Origin: Zygnema cylindricum
Taxonomy: Eukaryota > Streptophyta > Zygnematophyceae > Zygnematales > Zygnemataceae
Assembly (NCBI GenBank): GCA_037447655.1
Contig: JBBHKE010001892.1
Span: 19,924-83,923 of the forward strand
DNA length: 64,000 nt
Direction of reading: 5' to 3'
Position numbers and translations under genes: made by a program. The notes under the pieces are model-generated. The model was not told the DNA's origin, made no database searches, and was given only the letters and a program-made list of their open reading frames with translations. Below, in pieces: positions 10,961 to 21,126 of the stretch (the first letter of the stretch is position 1; every line of letters begins with the position of its first letter).

Positions 10961-10965
10961 ACGAC

Positions 10966-11534
10966 ATGGCTTAGCAGGAGACGTTTGTCGCCCCTTAAAT
11001 TTTTCTGGTGTTCTCAGTGAAATCCGCAATGCAATGGGATTCTGCCATGTGTTATCCGATGATGTTATGTCCGAAAATCGCCAAAATGCCATTCCGTGAT
11101 GTCGGCTCAAATACGAGTTGTCCGATGTAGTCTGGCTTTTAATGTTATTTGTTCAAACAAATGTCAGGTACATTTTTTTCATGCGGGGTATCGTACAACT
11201 GGTTTTAACCAGTTAAATGATTAATGGTTCACTATCAACTTTAGTAGATATCAAACCCTATATAATTCAACAATTTTCTACGACTTACCAGTTAGAGTGA
11301 ATGGCTACGCCTAGCTCTGCCGGTCAAAGGTTTGAGTCCTACCAAACTCACCTTTTTGTGAAAGAGTGACTTTGTCACTCTTATTCCCCCATATCTTCCT
11401 ACCCCCATCTTCCCTTAGCCATGGCTTTATCTCTCTCTCCTAAGTCTCAAATGACTACAAGAAGTGTGGGGACTTCCAGAGTGAGATTAGGAGTCAGACC
11501 TAGAAAATACATTATAAATTCCTAATTTCTACAA
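10966..11534 (-). mobile_element. LTR of copia family E, U3-side half
   Basis: Continues LTR E from 4527 after removal of A1 and one TSD copy (the join reads GTGTACGACATGGC, the motif also found in A LTRs). It starts TGTAG on the minus strand at 11534. It contains AGCCATGGCT (11417-11426) and the tRNA-like module at 11288-11357. Confidence 0.7.
11288..11357 (+). promoter_or_regulatory. Antisense tRNA-like module in LTR E
   Basis: B-box GGTTTGAGTCC at about 11329-11339 matches GGTTCRANTCC at 10 of 11 positions. It sits inside a T-arm-like hairpin, and TTTTT follows at 11353-11357. The A box (TAGAGTGAATGG) is weak. Confidence 0.5.
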
Positions 11535-11567
11535 CAAGTGAAGCCGTGTATACGGAAAACTACATAT

Positions 11568-12760
11568 TGTTGGAATTCAAGTATTTTCTAGGTCTAGAGA
11601 TTGCAAAATAAAAAGCAAAATAGTAGATATTGACAGCCTGCCTCTAACTCCTCCTCAAGTCCCCACACTTGTCGCAGTCACTGAAGACTGGAGAAGGAGT
11701 TAGCCATGGCTGCCTGTGCTGTCTAGAAGGAGACAGACAGTTGTTTTATAGGGGGTTTTTCTCTAAATGGTAGTTTTGACAGGGCCAGGATTTGATCCTG
11801 GTACCTGCCACTTGTCTCAACCGCAACAGCCGGTAGTCTTAACCAGATAGTCTAAATTGTATTAGATATTACGGGGTATGATGTTTATTTAAACAGTTAC
11901 AATAATACTAATTCATTTAACTAGAACTATATGCATAGAGCATAGAAACAGTTATGTAAAGTACGACGTACGGTACTACTAGAAATAAATACCGCGCAGT
12001 TTGTTTGACGCCGGAAAGAATACCGCGCAGTTATTTATGACGGCCACGATTGAAAACCAAAATTGATTGAACGACCGCGAAGGATGCCGAGATCGCGGCG
12101 TACGATTTTGGCGGTTTGCGATCACCGCCACATTGCGTGACACGTGGTAACACTACGTTGGATTGCGGCAACTCCGAAGATTACGGGAACAAATCCGGAT
12201 ATGACACGTGTCGACATTTTGGCCATGTCGTACAATGGCCGTACAGAAAGTACACCGGCACCTGTACTTTTCTGTACGACACAGTAATTTGATTGGTGCC
12301 GTACTTCAGTAGATAGAGTTTTAGAGAGGGAATAGGACTTAGATAAATTTTGGATAGGCACTGCCTCTCCCAGAGAGCACCCTGTATAAATGGCAAACTT
12401 TGGGCAGCCATAACTATCAATTTACTTGACCATTTTCAGTGATTCTTTTTGCTGCGGACTCAGGGGAGTCCAGGCTACACAGGGGTGTAGTTGGTCAGAG
12501 TTTTTGTTTGCCAGGGTGGCTTTATTTCTAAGGGAAAGTCAAAGTGGGTGAATGTGTCCAAATCTCATATTCTAACTTTGCATTCTGTGGTGGAACTGAG
12601 CACACAGAAAGTGTTATTTCACAGGGGTGAATCTATATTGGGTTTCTGACTGTCAAGGGGTCAGTCACTTGGGTTTATATTAACTTGGAGTCGGCACTAT
12701 CTAGATTAGCTTCTTTTGGATCTGCATACTCTGAGGGCCAATGGAGGTCTCAGAGTTTCA
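11568..12760 (+). mobile_element. Solo LTR C1 (copia family C), TSD CATAT
   Basis: TG...CA segment of 1193 bp flanked by CATAT at 11563-11567 and 12761-12765, with no internal region. Ends in ATGGAGGTCTCAGAGTTTCA like family A. Carries hairpins GACTC-AGGG-GAGTC (12457-12470) and CTACAC-AGGG-GTGTAG (12475-12490), GTAC clusters, and AGCCATGGCT (11702-11711). Same length as solo LTR C2 at 35024-36216. The open stretches at 12122-12420 are inside the LTR and are not genes. Confidence 0.9.
11764..11850 (-). promoter_or_regulatory. Antisense tRNA-like module in LTR C1
   Basis: Minus strand: A-box-like TGGTTAAG, then a perfect T-arm CCAGG-ATCAAAT-CCTGG (about 11785-11801). The terminator run is reduced to ATTT. 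The 3' half resembles initiator tRNA-Met. Confidence 0.6.
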
Positions 12761-12765
12761 CATAT

Positions 12766-13795
12766 AACATGGAGAAGGTTCCTTGGTTGGTAGAGATACT
12801 CCATTTCCTATCCTTATGTAGATAAACACCCTTTTTTGAAAATGGTGGCAAATGTAACCTTAGCTATTGATCAAAATTTTGAAATTGGCAAAATGTTTGC
12901 CTTCAAAAACGAAATGGTAAGATGAAGTGGCAAAATTCTAATGCTTAACAAACTTCAAACAGAGATGCACTAGGGTGCGCCAAACTTGAAAGGGGGGAAC
13001 CTCAAAATTTCGGTGGTCTCGCCACCCTAGGGGAAAGCACATGGCTCATGCGACGTGTACGCACGGAAGCGCTTGCTCATCGAGGATTTTTTTTTCCTTT
13101 TCTAAGCAACCCATTTTTACATGTTCAGTCTGTGAAAAGTGTCCTCATTGTGCACGGTCGCCACAAATTGTCGGGTTGGCGACGTGGCGTTTCCGATAAA
13201 AAGTGTAATGGCATCTGACGGTCAACTTTTACGCTTACAACCTTGGAGAATTTTCCGTAAATATGTTTTCCTTAGAAAAAAAAAATGGAACGAACGTATA
13301 CGAAACGACACGGCCCTTAGTTACAACCCCATTTTTTTTGCTGATGGAAGATTACCCTAAGTAAGAATTTCAAGTAAACACATATTGACACCTGAAATTC
13401 GGGTCCGTCAGATTTGCGCTAAAAAACAAAGTAAGTTCGATAAGTTACAAGTACATGGGGTGGTACCCTTAACCGTATTGTATTTTTTTTTATTTTTTTT
13501 ATTAATTTCCATAGTGGAGTGATTCCCGTTATGGTGATGCTCAATTCGAATTCCATGAGATGAGTCAGGGTCATCGTTACATGGTAGTAAGCCATATGGG
13601 CAGACTCTGCTTCCTCGAGGATAACGAAAAACATAATCCCTCTTGGATTTCAGTTCAGCAACGAAGCATTGTAGTCGCTGATAAGGAAAACATTCAATAT
13701 CATGGAAGTGCTCCTACAGAAACAAATAGCGATTCAAATTCGTCGATGGATGACTAACCAGCGACAAAGCGTAATCGTCGGTGGTAAGTTGGTGT
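12766..13795. other. Intergenic, one small unassigned ORF
   Basis: No retroelement similarity seen. A 65-codon plus-strand frame at 13560-13757 (starts MSQGHRYMVVSHMGRLCFLE, acidic Ser-rich end) has no recognised motif. It could be a gene fragment or chance. T-rich tract near 13482-13500. Confidence 0.35.
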
Positions 13796-14404
13796 TGTAG
13801 AAATTAATGGTCTTTTAAAGTATTTTCTAGGTCTAAATAGAAATATAGAATGAAGCCGAGGCAGTCTACCTCTAACTTCTCTCTCCAACTCTCAAACTTG
13901 TCGCAGTCACTGAGAAATTGGAGAGGAAACTAGAGCCATGGCTACCTAGGCTACCCTGATGTTTACGGGAAATATATATTAGGGGTTTATTTTATAAAAA
14001 GATATGTGCTGGCCACAGATATTGAACCAGGCACCTACCGGACGACAAGTTGCCGGTAGACGGTAACCTTAGCCGTTAAGTCTTGATGTAGTGTTATGTA
14101 CTATATGGTTTGATAATTAATTAAACATTAATACGTAGGATAATCCATTTAACTAAAATAGTTTACGGGATACATAGAACCGGTAGTGTAAAAGTACGGA
14201 TTACAATACAGATAAGAAATCAATACCGCGCATTGATTTCTTAAGCGAAACGAATACCGCGCATGTATTTATTACGGCTACGATTAAATGTGAATTTAAT
14301 CGGACGACCGAAATTAACGCCGAGATCGCGGAAGAGGATTTCGGCGGTTTGTGGTCATCGCCACATCAGATGACACGTGGCGGAATGACATTGGATCGCG
14401 GCAT
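13796..14404 (+). mobile_element. 5' part of a copia family-A-like LTR, truncated
   Basis: Begins TGTAGAAATTAATGG like A LTRs and follows them through the tRNA-like module, GCGCGGTATT-type repeats and the CACGTGGC G-box region. It stops at GGATCGCGGCAT, where the gypsy inverted repeat begins. The U5 half is missing. A tRNA-like module on the minus strand (about 13995-14082) has B-box-like GGTTCAATATC and a TTTTT run. Confidence 0.8.
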
Positions 14405-14408
14405 TGTT

Positions 14409-14597
14409 GTGCATGTGTCAAATAACATGAAGATGCATGCAATATCATCAGTTGTGCTCAACTTAAACTCAAATGATAGCGAGATATCGGAAATGAAATA
14501 AATTATAAAAGTAAAAATGGGTAAATACAACAACAAACAAGGTGGAAGAAAAAGAAAGGTCAACGACTTAGCTGGTTATGGTTAGGTCGGTTTATCC
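14409..14597 (-). repeat. Left arm of 189-bp inverted repeat (gypsy LTR start)
   Basis: Reverse complement of 16765-16953, same length with no indel and only scattered substitutions. The right arm directly follows a polypurine tract, so the repeat is the 5' end of the gypsy LTR. Here it lies inverted and joins directly to RT coding sequence at 14594-14605. Confidence 0.85.
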
Positions 14598-15185
14598 TTT
14601 CTCGGACTTGCTAATTATTATCGCAGGATTGAATCTAATTTTAGCACCATCGCATCTCCGTTAAACGACCTTCTCAAGAAGGAAGTGGCGTTTATATGGG
14701 GTCCCGATCAGATTTCCGCATTTCAAAAAATAAAAACCGTTTTATCAAGTGCTCCAATTCTCCGTCCTCCCAATTACAAACTCCCTTTTTGTCTCCAAAC
14801 AGATTTTGGGAATCCCGGAATTGCTGCTATTTTGACACAAAGAGAGTTAAGCGGAGAGGAATACGTAGTTGCTTACGCAAGTAGAAGCAATAAACGGGCT
14901 GAATCAAATTATAGTAGCTACGAAGGAGAGTGTCTAGCCGCGGTTTGGGGAGTCATTCACTTCCGCCATTATTTGTACGGAAAACCTTTCACACTCTTAA
15001 CTGACCATCAGCCCTTACATTGGCTGATGACGAACGATAAGCTTTCCGGGAAGTTAGCCCGATGGGCTTTAATATTACAAGAATATGACGTTGAAATAAT
15101 TCACCGACCAGGTCTGCTTAGTCTAAACTCAAACGGAATTTCCCAAAATCCTTTGCCCCGAACAACAGATAACGGAGTTCCATAG
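14598..15185 (+). pseudogene. Ty3/gypsy pol: RT C-terminus and RNase H
   Basis: Starts abruptly inside RT at FLGLANYYRRIESNFS, the thumb/connection motif of Ty3/gypsy RT. RNase H follows: first Asp in LQTDFGNPGIAAIL, Glu in YEGECLAAVWG, Asp in LLTDHQPLHWL, ending YDVEIIHRPG. A TAG at 15183 interrupts it. The upstream part of RT is on the other strand at 18651-19426. Confidence 0.92.
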
Positions 15186-16456
15186 GATTTCGATGACAAC
15201 GATGTTCCCGTCATGTCGATGGGTTCTTATCTTACATACTGCCTGGCGTCTATTCTAAACCCCCGACCCGCCACAGATCCTTGGCGTGATGGGCCTCTCA
15301 CTCTTTTCCTATCCCTCAGACCTTCAGGTCCTGCACCACCTCTGATGAAGAAGACAGAGTGAAAAATAGGGCCAAAGGTTACCTTTGGCTCGGGGGATCT
15401 TTAGTTCGGTTGTTGGCAGACGGAAGCCATAGGCACGTTCCACGGCCTACCGAGCGTCTTTCTCTCATTGAGCAGATTCACACCGAGCTTGGTCACTACG
15501 GTACCAAGCGAACGTTAAGTCTAGTTCAGGCACATTATTGGTGGTAAGGAATGAGAGCTGATGTCGCTGCTTTTCTGCACAAGTGTGCCACCTGTGACCG
15601 TCTCCGAACTTCTTTCTCTAATCAGCAGACTACGCTTCAACCTCTACCTATTAGGGGTTTGTTCTATCGATGGTCGGTCGATTTGGCCGGACCTTTTCCT
15701 ATCTCACGTAGGGGTAAACAATATATCATGATTATGATTGAAAATTTCAGTAAGTGGGTAGAAGTCGTAGCCCTGCCTCATAAGACCGCTAAGTTAACCA
15801 CCGCAGCTTTTAAGGAACATGTCCTTATGAGATATGGTGCCCCAGCCGAGGTCCTTACGGATCAAGGTACAGAATTTCGGGGAGAATTTCAAGAGATGCT
15901 TGATGAGGCTCTCATCGATCATCGTCGTTCTAGTCGGGATCACCCCCAGGCCGATGGCCTGGCTGAACGAGCAGTCTAAACATTTAAACGTGCCTTGCGT
16001 AAGCAATGCTTAGAAAAACACATTTTGGTTTGGGACAAGTCCCTTGGTTACATTACCATGGGATATCGCATGTCGGTTCAGGCTAGTCTGGCTAATTTCA
16101 GCACGTATTATGTTTTATTTGGATGACAACCGTTGCTCGGTCGCGATATTCAGAAGGTCGCAAGCTTCCCACTTCCGCTGAAGTCTGACACTATTTTTTT
16201 GGAAGAACTCACTCGCCGTGCTTTGCTTTTTTCCCGTGAAATGCCCATGGCTTTTGATAACCTGCAGATTGCCCAGCCACGAGACACACATCGGTTTGCC
16301 ACCACTCGCAGCGGCAGCTACAGGCCGCAACAGAAGCCCTATCGGGTGGGAGATTATGTTTATCTGCGCAGGCAATCTTTTGACACTTTGGACACGGATG
16401 TTTCTACACACATCCTACGAATTATCGCGGTGGATCCAAACGGGATGTTGGGATAA
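15186..16456 (+). pseudogene. Ty3/gypsy integrase with C-terminal domain, several stops
   Basis: Mostly one frame from about 15350. Order: H2C2 zinc site (IHTELGHYGTKRT ... CATCDR); integrase core with Asp in WSVDLAGPFP, Asp in LTDQGTEF and Glu in HPQADGLAERAV; then the GPY/F-like C-terminal module (YRVGDYVYLRRQS). Stops lie at about 15548, 15977, 16124 and 16454, and a frameshift separates this from RNase H near 15350. It would encode the enzyme inserting cDNA into the host genome, but is dead here. Confidence 0.88.
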
Positions 16457-16750
16457 CAAGGAGCGGACACGCGGACTTTTCGAGAGCACTCCAAGAATTG
16501 TGCTCCGTGTTACTTACCAGATTTGTCGCAGGATATGGATCCTATGCGGATGCCGATAACGGAGGGGACGGCATATACCTTTTGTCATTGATCGGACGGG
16601 GAAACTACCATGTTACTTTGTGATCATTGCAATCAAGGGTTTCACATGGAGTGTTTGGTGCCACCTTTATTGGCAGATCTGGATGGTCACTGGTTTTGCC
16701 ACGGATGTCGCGAGCTACCGGTCGTGTTGGCCAGCTCCTCTGCCAGCTAA
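16457..16750 (+). pseudogene. Gypsy tail with PHD finger
   Basis: Same frame as integrase after the TAA at 16454. First a Cys pair in NCAPCYLPDLS, then, after TGA at 16589, a PHD finger: SDGETTMLLCDHCNQGFHME followed by C, PPL and WFCHGC, ending at TAA 16748-16750. Visible zinc ligands fit the Cys/His pattern of PHD fingers (LLCDHC, FHMEC, WFCHGC); the first Cys pair (FCH then stop) is damaged. PHD fingers typically read histone H3 tails. By position this takes the place that a chromodomain has in chromoviruses, so a role in insertion-site choice is plausible inference. Confidence 0.8.
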
Positions 16751-16764
16751 AGAGCTGAGGGGGG
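16751..16764 (+). promoter_or_regulatory. Polypurine tract of gypsy element
   Basis: AGAGCTGAGGGGGG immediately upstream of the LTR-start repeat (16765-16953). This is the expected plus-strand primer for reverse transcription. Confidence 0.7.
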
Positions 16765-18650
16765 GGATAAACTGACCTAACCATAACCAGCTAAGTCGTT
16801 GACCTTTCTTTTTCTTCCACCTTGCCTGTTGTTGTATTTACCCATTTTTACTTTTATGATTTATTTCATTTCGGATATCTCGCTATCATTTGAGTTTAAG
16901 TTGAGCACAGCTGATGATATTACATGCATCTTCATGTTCTTTGACACATGCACGATAGCTGTCATGCCGCATCTCGTCGGCTACTTTAGTTGTTTATATT
17001 TGGGTGTTAGGACGGGCAGCCGCTACACTAATTTGTCTTTGGGTATTCTTTGGGTTTCGCAGGACTGTACGACGTGTACCGTACAACCTACATTTTCCGT
17101 AATTTCCGGGATGATGATTTGGACCGTACCCGCGGTCCTCCCGTACGACGTATATTTTCCGCGATTTTCGTCGACAATGGATTTGATTATTTCTTGTCGA
17201 CCATACGACTCACGTTGACCGGAATTCTCGCGGCCACAAATTGGAGCGTACTTGCGGTCCTGCCGTACCTGTTTTTATTTCCCAGATTTTCCGCCGACGA
17301 CTCATATTCGAATTCACGTCGGTGCAAATAATCATTCCGTACCACATCTATCGCCCGCGATTTCCGCCGACGGCTACTTTGGTGATTTCACGTAAACCGT
17401 ATGACTTACCTTTATCGGAATTTCCGCGACTACAAATTGGATCGTGCCTTCGGTCCTAGTGTACCTACGTTCATTTCCCGAAATCCTGGCCGACGACAAT
17501 TTGGAATCATTTCGCGCGAGGGAGCATCTCGACCGTCGACGCGAAGTATACGATTTTCGTAATATCTCATCTGGACCGTTGACACGTGTGACAGACAAAG
17601 CGACTGTCAGTTCTGACGAAGTGACGCGATTGGACATTTAAAAGTCGTGAACCATTTGGAGGTTCACGCATTCACATGTAGATAGGAAGGGTTTTGATCC
17701 GTAGGTTATAGATTCTGTAACGTAGGGCATAGGATTTCGGCTCTCTATTGGCTGAATCCAAACTAGACGCAAATATTTACATAGCACGCTGTACTCTGAT
17801 TGGCTTGTTTTCGCTAGGCGTAGTTTTGGTTACTTAGTGCATTTCGCATAATTTCCTGCACACAATTTTCAAGTGCAGGAATTATTCGTTTGATTTATTT
17901 TCAGTATTGAAGATTCTCTGCAGCCATCTTTTTATTTGTAAAATTGTCCTGACAGCTTAGAGGCGATTTTCTGCCTTTGCGTGAAGCGTCTAGTTTTCTA
18001 TTACATTATCAATATCTTGTAAAGCCCTACAAATTAGTCTATACGGCTTCGGCCAAGACCTACATGGTTTCCCTTCACTTTTCTCATCCTTTTGAGTGGA
18101 TTTCGACCGCGATCTCACAACACCAACTTCTTTTCCCGACTGTGGCTGAAATTTAATTAGTGTGGAAGTTGCATGTTGGGATTATTGTTGTGTTGTTTTT
18201 ATTTATTGTGATTGTGTTTTTATTTCTATTTGGCTTTTGCGCATCTTTTGAGTTTGGTTATCTCAAACCTCATAAGTGTCGGGCATATTGTCATTTTTGG
18301 TTTTTATTTATCTTTCTCGGTTGTTTATGCTTTGATTTATTCTATTTAAGTATAAATTCAGATTTTCCTTGATAAGATAACTAATGCAAGGAATATAAAT
18401 AGACTGTGGGGCCTAGTGGTCATCCATCGGCTTAGTATGGCTCTCCAGCCGGGAATGCTAAGCTAGGAGGTAGCCACTAGGCTCTCTGGTCTTTATCATG
18501 TTCCCTACAAGAGTTATCCCGTTAGGACAGCAAAGCAAGAAATATTCCAACCGGAACAAGGGAAAATCCAAATCCGATCAAAAATACACTCTTTTCAAGC
18601 CAACCGAAATACAAACAAGACAAAAACACACAACCAAACCGTCAAGCTGC
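16765..18650 (+). mobile_element. Probable gypsy 3' LTR region
   Basis: Follows the polypurine tract. The first 189 bp are the right arm of the inverted repeat. The rest is non-coding and promoter-like, with degenerate GTAC-rich repeats at about 17110-17500 (ACAAATTGGA-x-CGT...CGGTCCT units). A structured hairpin lies at 18413-18487. The right end is uncertain: it stops at or before the jump into minus-strand RT at 18651. Open frames here look like chance products. Confidence 0.55.
18413..18487 (+). repeat. Nested three-tier hairpin
   Basis: Outer stem GCCTAGTGG / CCACTAGGC (9 bp, perfect), middle stem GCTTAG / CTAAGC (6 bp), inner GGCT-CTCC-AGCC. The left arm GGGCCTAGTGGT matches an A-box at 10 of 12 positions. 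No B box seen. Could be a structured RNA or cruciform near the LTR end. Confidence 0.5.
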
Positions 18651-19927
18651 CCGAGAAAGGATCGCAAACTGGTGAGGTCCGTGGGAGCAGGCAATTTACT
18701 GATCGCCTCTACCTTTTCTTCGAGAGGAGTGATCCCCTCAGCCGAGAAAAAATGGCCGAGGTAAGGCACTCCCTTGGCTCCAAAGGTGCATTTCGCTGGA
18801 TGACATTTTAATCCGACCTTTTTCAATTCAGTCAATACCCATTCGATGTGAGCAGCGTGCTCTTCAATAGTAGCCGAAGCAATGATAAGGTCATCGATGT
18901 AACATCTAGCAAACTTACAGCCTCCAAGAACGGAGTCCATGACTTTTTGAAATACTGCCGGAGCATTTTTCAGTCCGAATGGCATTACGGCCCATTCCCA
19001 TCGGTCGTCGCTACCCCAAAAGGCAGTTTTATGCCGGTCTTTTTCCTCTATCTCGATTTGATTGAATCCTTGACGGAGGTCAAGGATACTATAATAATTT
19101 GCTCCGCCTACATGATCAAAAATTTCTTCGACAAGAGGCATGGGATGACGATCTTGAAGTGTTCTAGCATTTAGTTCACGATAGTCACCACACATTCGAC
19201 GTTCAATAAAATTACCCTCGGAATCCTTTTTCCGAGGCATGACAGTGGGAGTTGGGAATGTGGAGTCTGAACGATAAATTAGGCCAACTTCCTCTAGTTC
19301 AGCACATCGCTTGTCTACCATTTCCCATTCAGTTTCTGACAAACGATGTTTCGGTTTAAATATAGGGCGATCATCTTCGAGATCTATCGACATTTTATAA
19401 GCGGTGTGACGACCGAAATCATTCATAAAAAAGGCAAAGGCATCGATATTTCATAAAACTACGTCATTCAGTAACTCTTGTTCGGCCTTTGTTAGATTGG
19501 TGCCAAATTTCCATTTAGGAGCATCGGGATTTTCGGTTGTCATAGCTTCCATGGCTTGTGCAAAGGCCAACTGCTCATCTGCAATAAGCGTTTGACCTAA
19601 CTCGTAAGCTACAGGTGTCTGTTTAAGACAATTAACCGAATTATTCAAACTGCGTGTTGGAAAACCAGCACTCCAATGAGGAGTGGGTGGAATATGCATG
19701 GGACTTGTAGACTGGACAACCGTGTATGCGGGAATAGACCAGGACATATGGCTAGGATTGAGGAAATCGTAGATAGAGATTTTCGGAAATGGTGGAATTG
19801 GAGAAGGAAAGAGGAAAAATTGAAATGTGGTCCCTTCGAGAGTGGTAGGGAAAGATTTTCTTAGTGATGCATTCCCCCCCCCCAGCTTGTTGAGACAGAT
19901 GTGCCTGAGAGTGGCGACCAGCTGCAA
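18651..19927 (-). pseudogene. Ty3/gypsy RT N-terminal half (inverted)
   Basis: One minus-strand frame with a stop near 19450. Upstream linker (LAFAQAMEAMTTENPDAPKW), then the gypsy RT entry block (AELEEVGLIYRSDSTF), primer-grip region (MCGDYRELNARTLQDRHPMP), LDLRQGFNQIEIEEKDR, and the catalytic YIDDLIIAS. It ends PTDLTSLRSFLG at 18651, exactly where the plus-strand half at 14598 resumes (FLGLANYYRR). The two halves share the 12 bp ATCCTTTCTCGG. Confidence 0.92.
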
Positions 19928-20305
19928 ACCGAAGACCTACAACAAAAGACAAAGACTGACGGTCCATGACACGACCTAATAAAGTGCATCTTTGACGTTC
20001 AATAAGACCAGGAGCGGCAGTAGTGTCGGGAATGAAATGCATTAGGTGTTTTCCTTCCGTAGAGGTATGCTCTTCGAGCTCACCGATATGAATGTTTTGG
20101 AGCATGCCAGGACCGTCATTAGAGAATGCATGTGAATGTGGGTAAGAAACTAAGGTAGGAAGCACCTTGAGAGGTTGACCCGGGACATTGACACTGAAAT
20201 TAGGGGGACAGTCCTTTTGAATACAAGGCTCCACCTTATGAAAAGGAAGAAGGGCAGCCTGAATGTCTGTAGGAGGAGGACGAACTAACAAGTTGGCCTC
20301 CAAGA
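19928..20305 (-). pseudogene. Gypsy pol between protease and RT (decayed)
   Basis: Minus-strand frame with VRPPPTDIQAALLPFHKVEP and PPNFSVNVPGQPLKVLPTL. It lies between the protease-like part and RT, where gypsy polyproteins carry a variable linker. A frameshift near 19930 leads into the RT frame. No separate domain recognised. Confidence 0.6.
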
Positions 20306-20553
20306 TGAAACTCTGAGACCTCCATAAGTCCTCAGAGTGGACAGCTTCCAAAAAGCCTCTAAGATAACTCTGACCCCTTTGTGTTTATGCAAAAACAACT
20401 GCCACCCTAACAAACAAAAACTCTGACTACCAGCAACCCTATGAAGGCAAGACTCCCTTGAGTCTATAGCAAAAAGAATCTCTGAATTTGCTCCCCTGAG
20501 CAGTAAGTTATGGAGGGTCAAAGTTGACCTTTTGTACAGAAGCTCTCTGGGAG
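20306..20553 (-). mobile_element. U5-side copia LTR fragment inside gypsy pol
   Basis: About 248 bp matching the last part of family-A LTRs (TGAAACTCTGAGACCTCC... to CTCTCTGGGAG), minus orientation. One end is the true LTR terminus, the other lies in mid-LTR. There is no TSD, so it is truncated or was copied in by repair. Confidence 0.85.
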
Positions 20554-21126
20554 GACAATGAATGAAATATTTCGGCCCCCACCGAATTCCCTGAAAATGC
20601 CGGTATGGAGGAGGCCGCATTTGCCATAATAGGCATGGGCTTCCTAGCCGAAATTAGCGGAATGCAGATTTTGCGTTCCGGGAAGCTAGTGGGCCTATAA
20701 GAAAATCTCTGATCATGCATGTCAACACCACCCCCTACACGAAAAATAACGTCCTGTCCCACTAGGCATTCATAGTCACTACATTTTGTGACTAGAGCGT
20801 GAACAGAGATTTCAGCAAAGTTTGTGGCCGTTTCATTCTAGAACCTGAAAACAAGCGGTTCCTTAGTGATTCCTAAGACCGGTTCGGTTGTACCCGCTGA
20901 TGTTAACAAGCGAGTAAAAGTGGACTGAAGCTTGTCCGAAGTTAGACCAAGCGTCAGTGCAAAGCTAGAGCCCAATATCACCGGCTTTGCACCCGTATCC
21001 ATGAGAGGTAGGGAAAGGGCTATACCATTGATCAACAATGCACCCTTCGCATTATCCAAAAAACTGATGTGAGGATCGAGAGACTTTCGCTCCTCTATGG
21101 AAATAGGCTGAATAGCAGCAAGATTT
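20554..21126 (-). pseudogene. Gypsy aspartic protease region
   Basis: Minus-strand frame contains ALSLPLMDTGAKPVILGSSF, with the DTGA catalytic motif of retropepsins, and LTLGLTSDKL. A stop near 20838 follows, then continuing gypsy-type sequence (ECLVGQDVIF). The upstream side (higher coordinates) is cut by a copia LTR starting at 21127, so gag of this element is absent from the window. Confidence 0.8.

Noticed and set aside
14409-16953. DIRS-type element because of inverted terminal repeats
   Set aside because: Integrase of DDE type is present and no tyrosine recombinase is seen; the missing RT half lies inverted next door.
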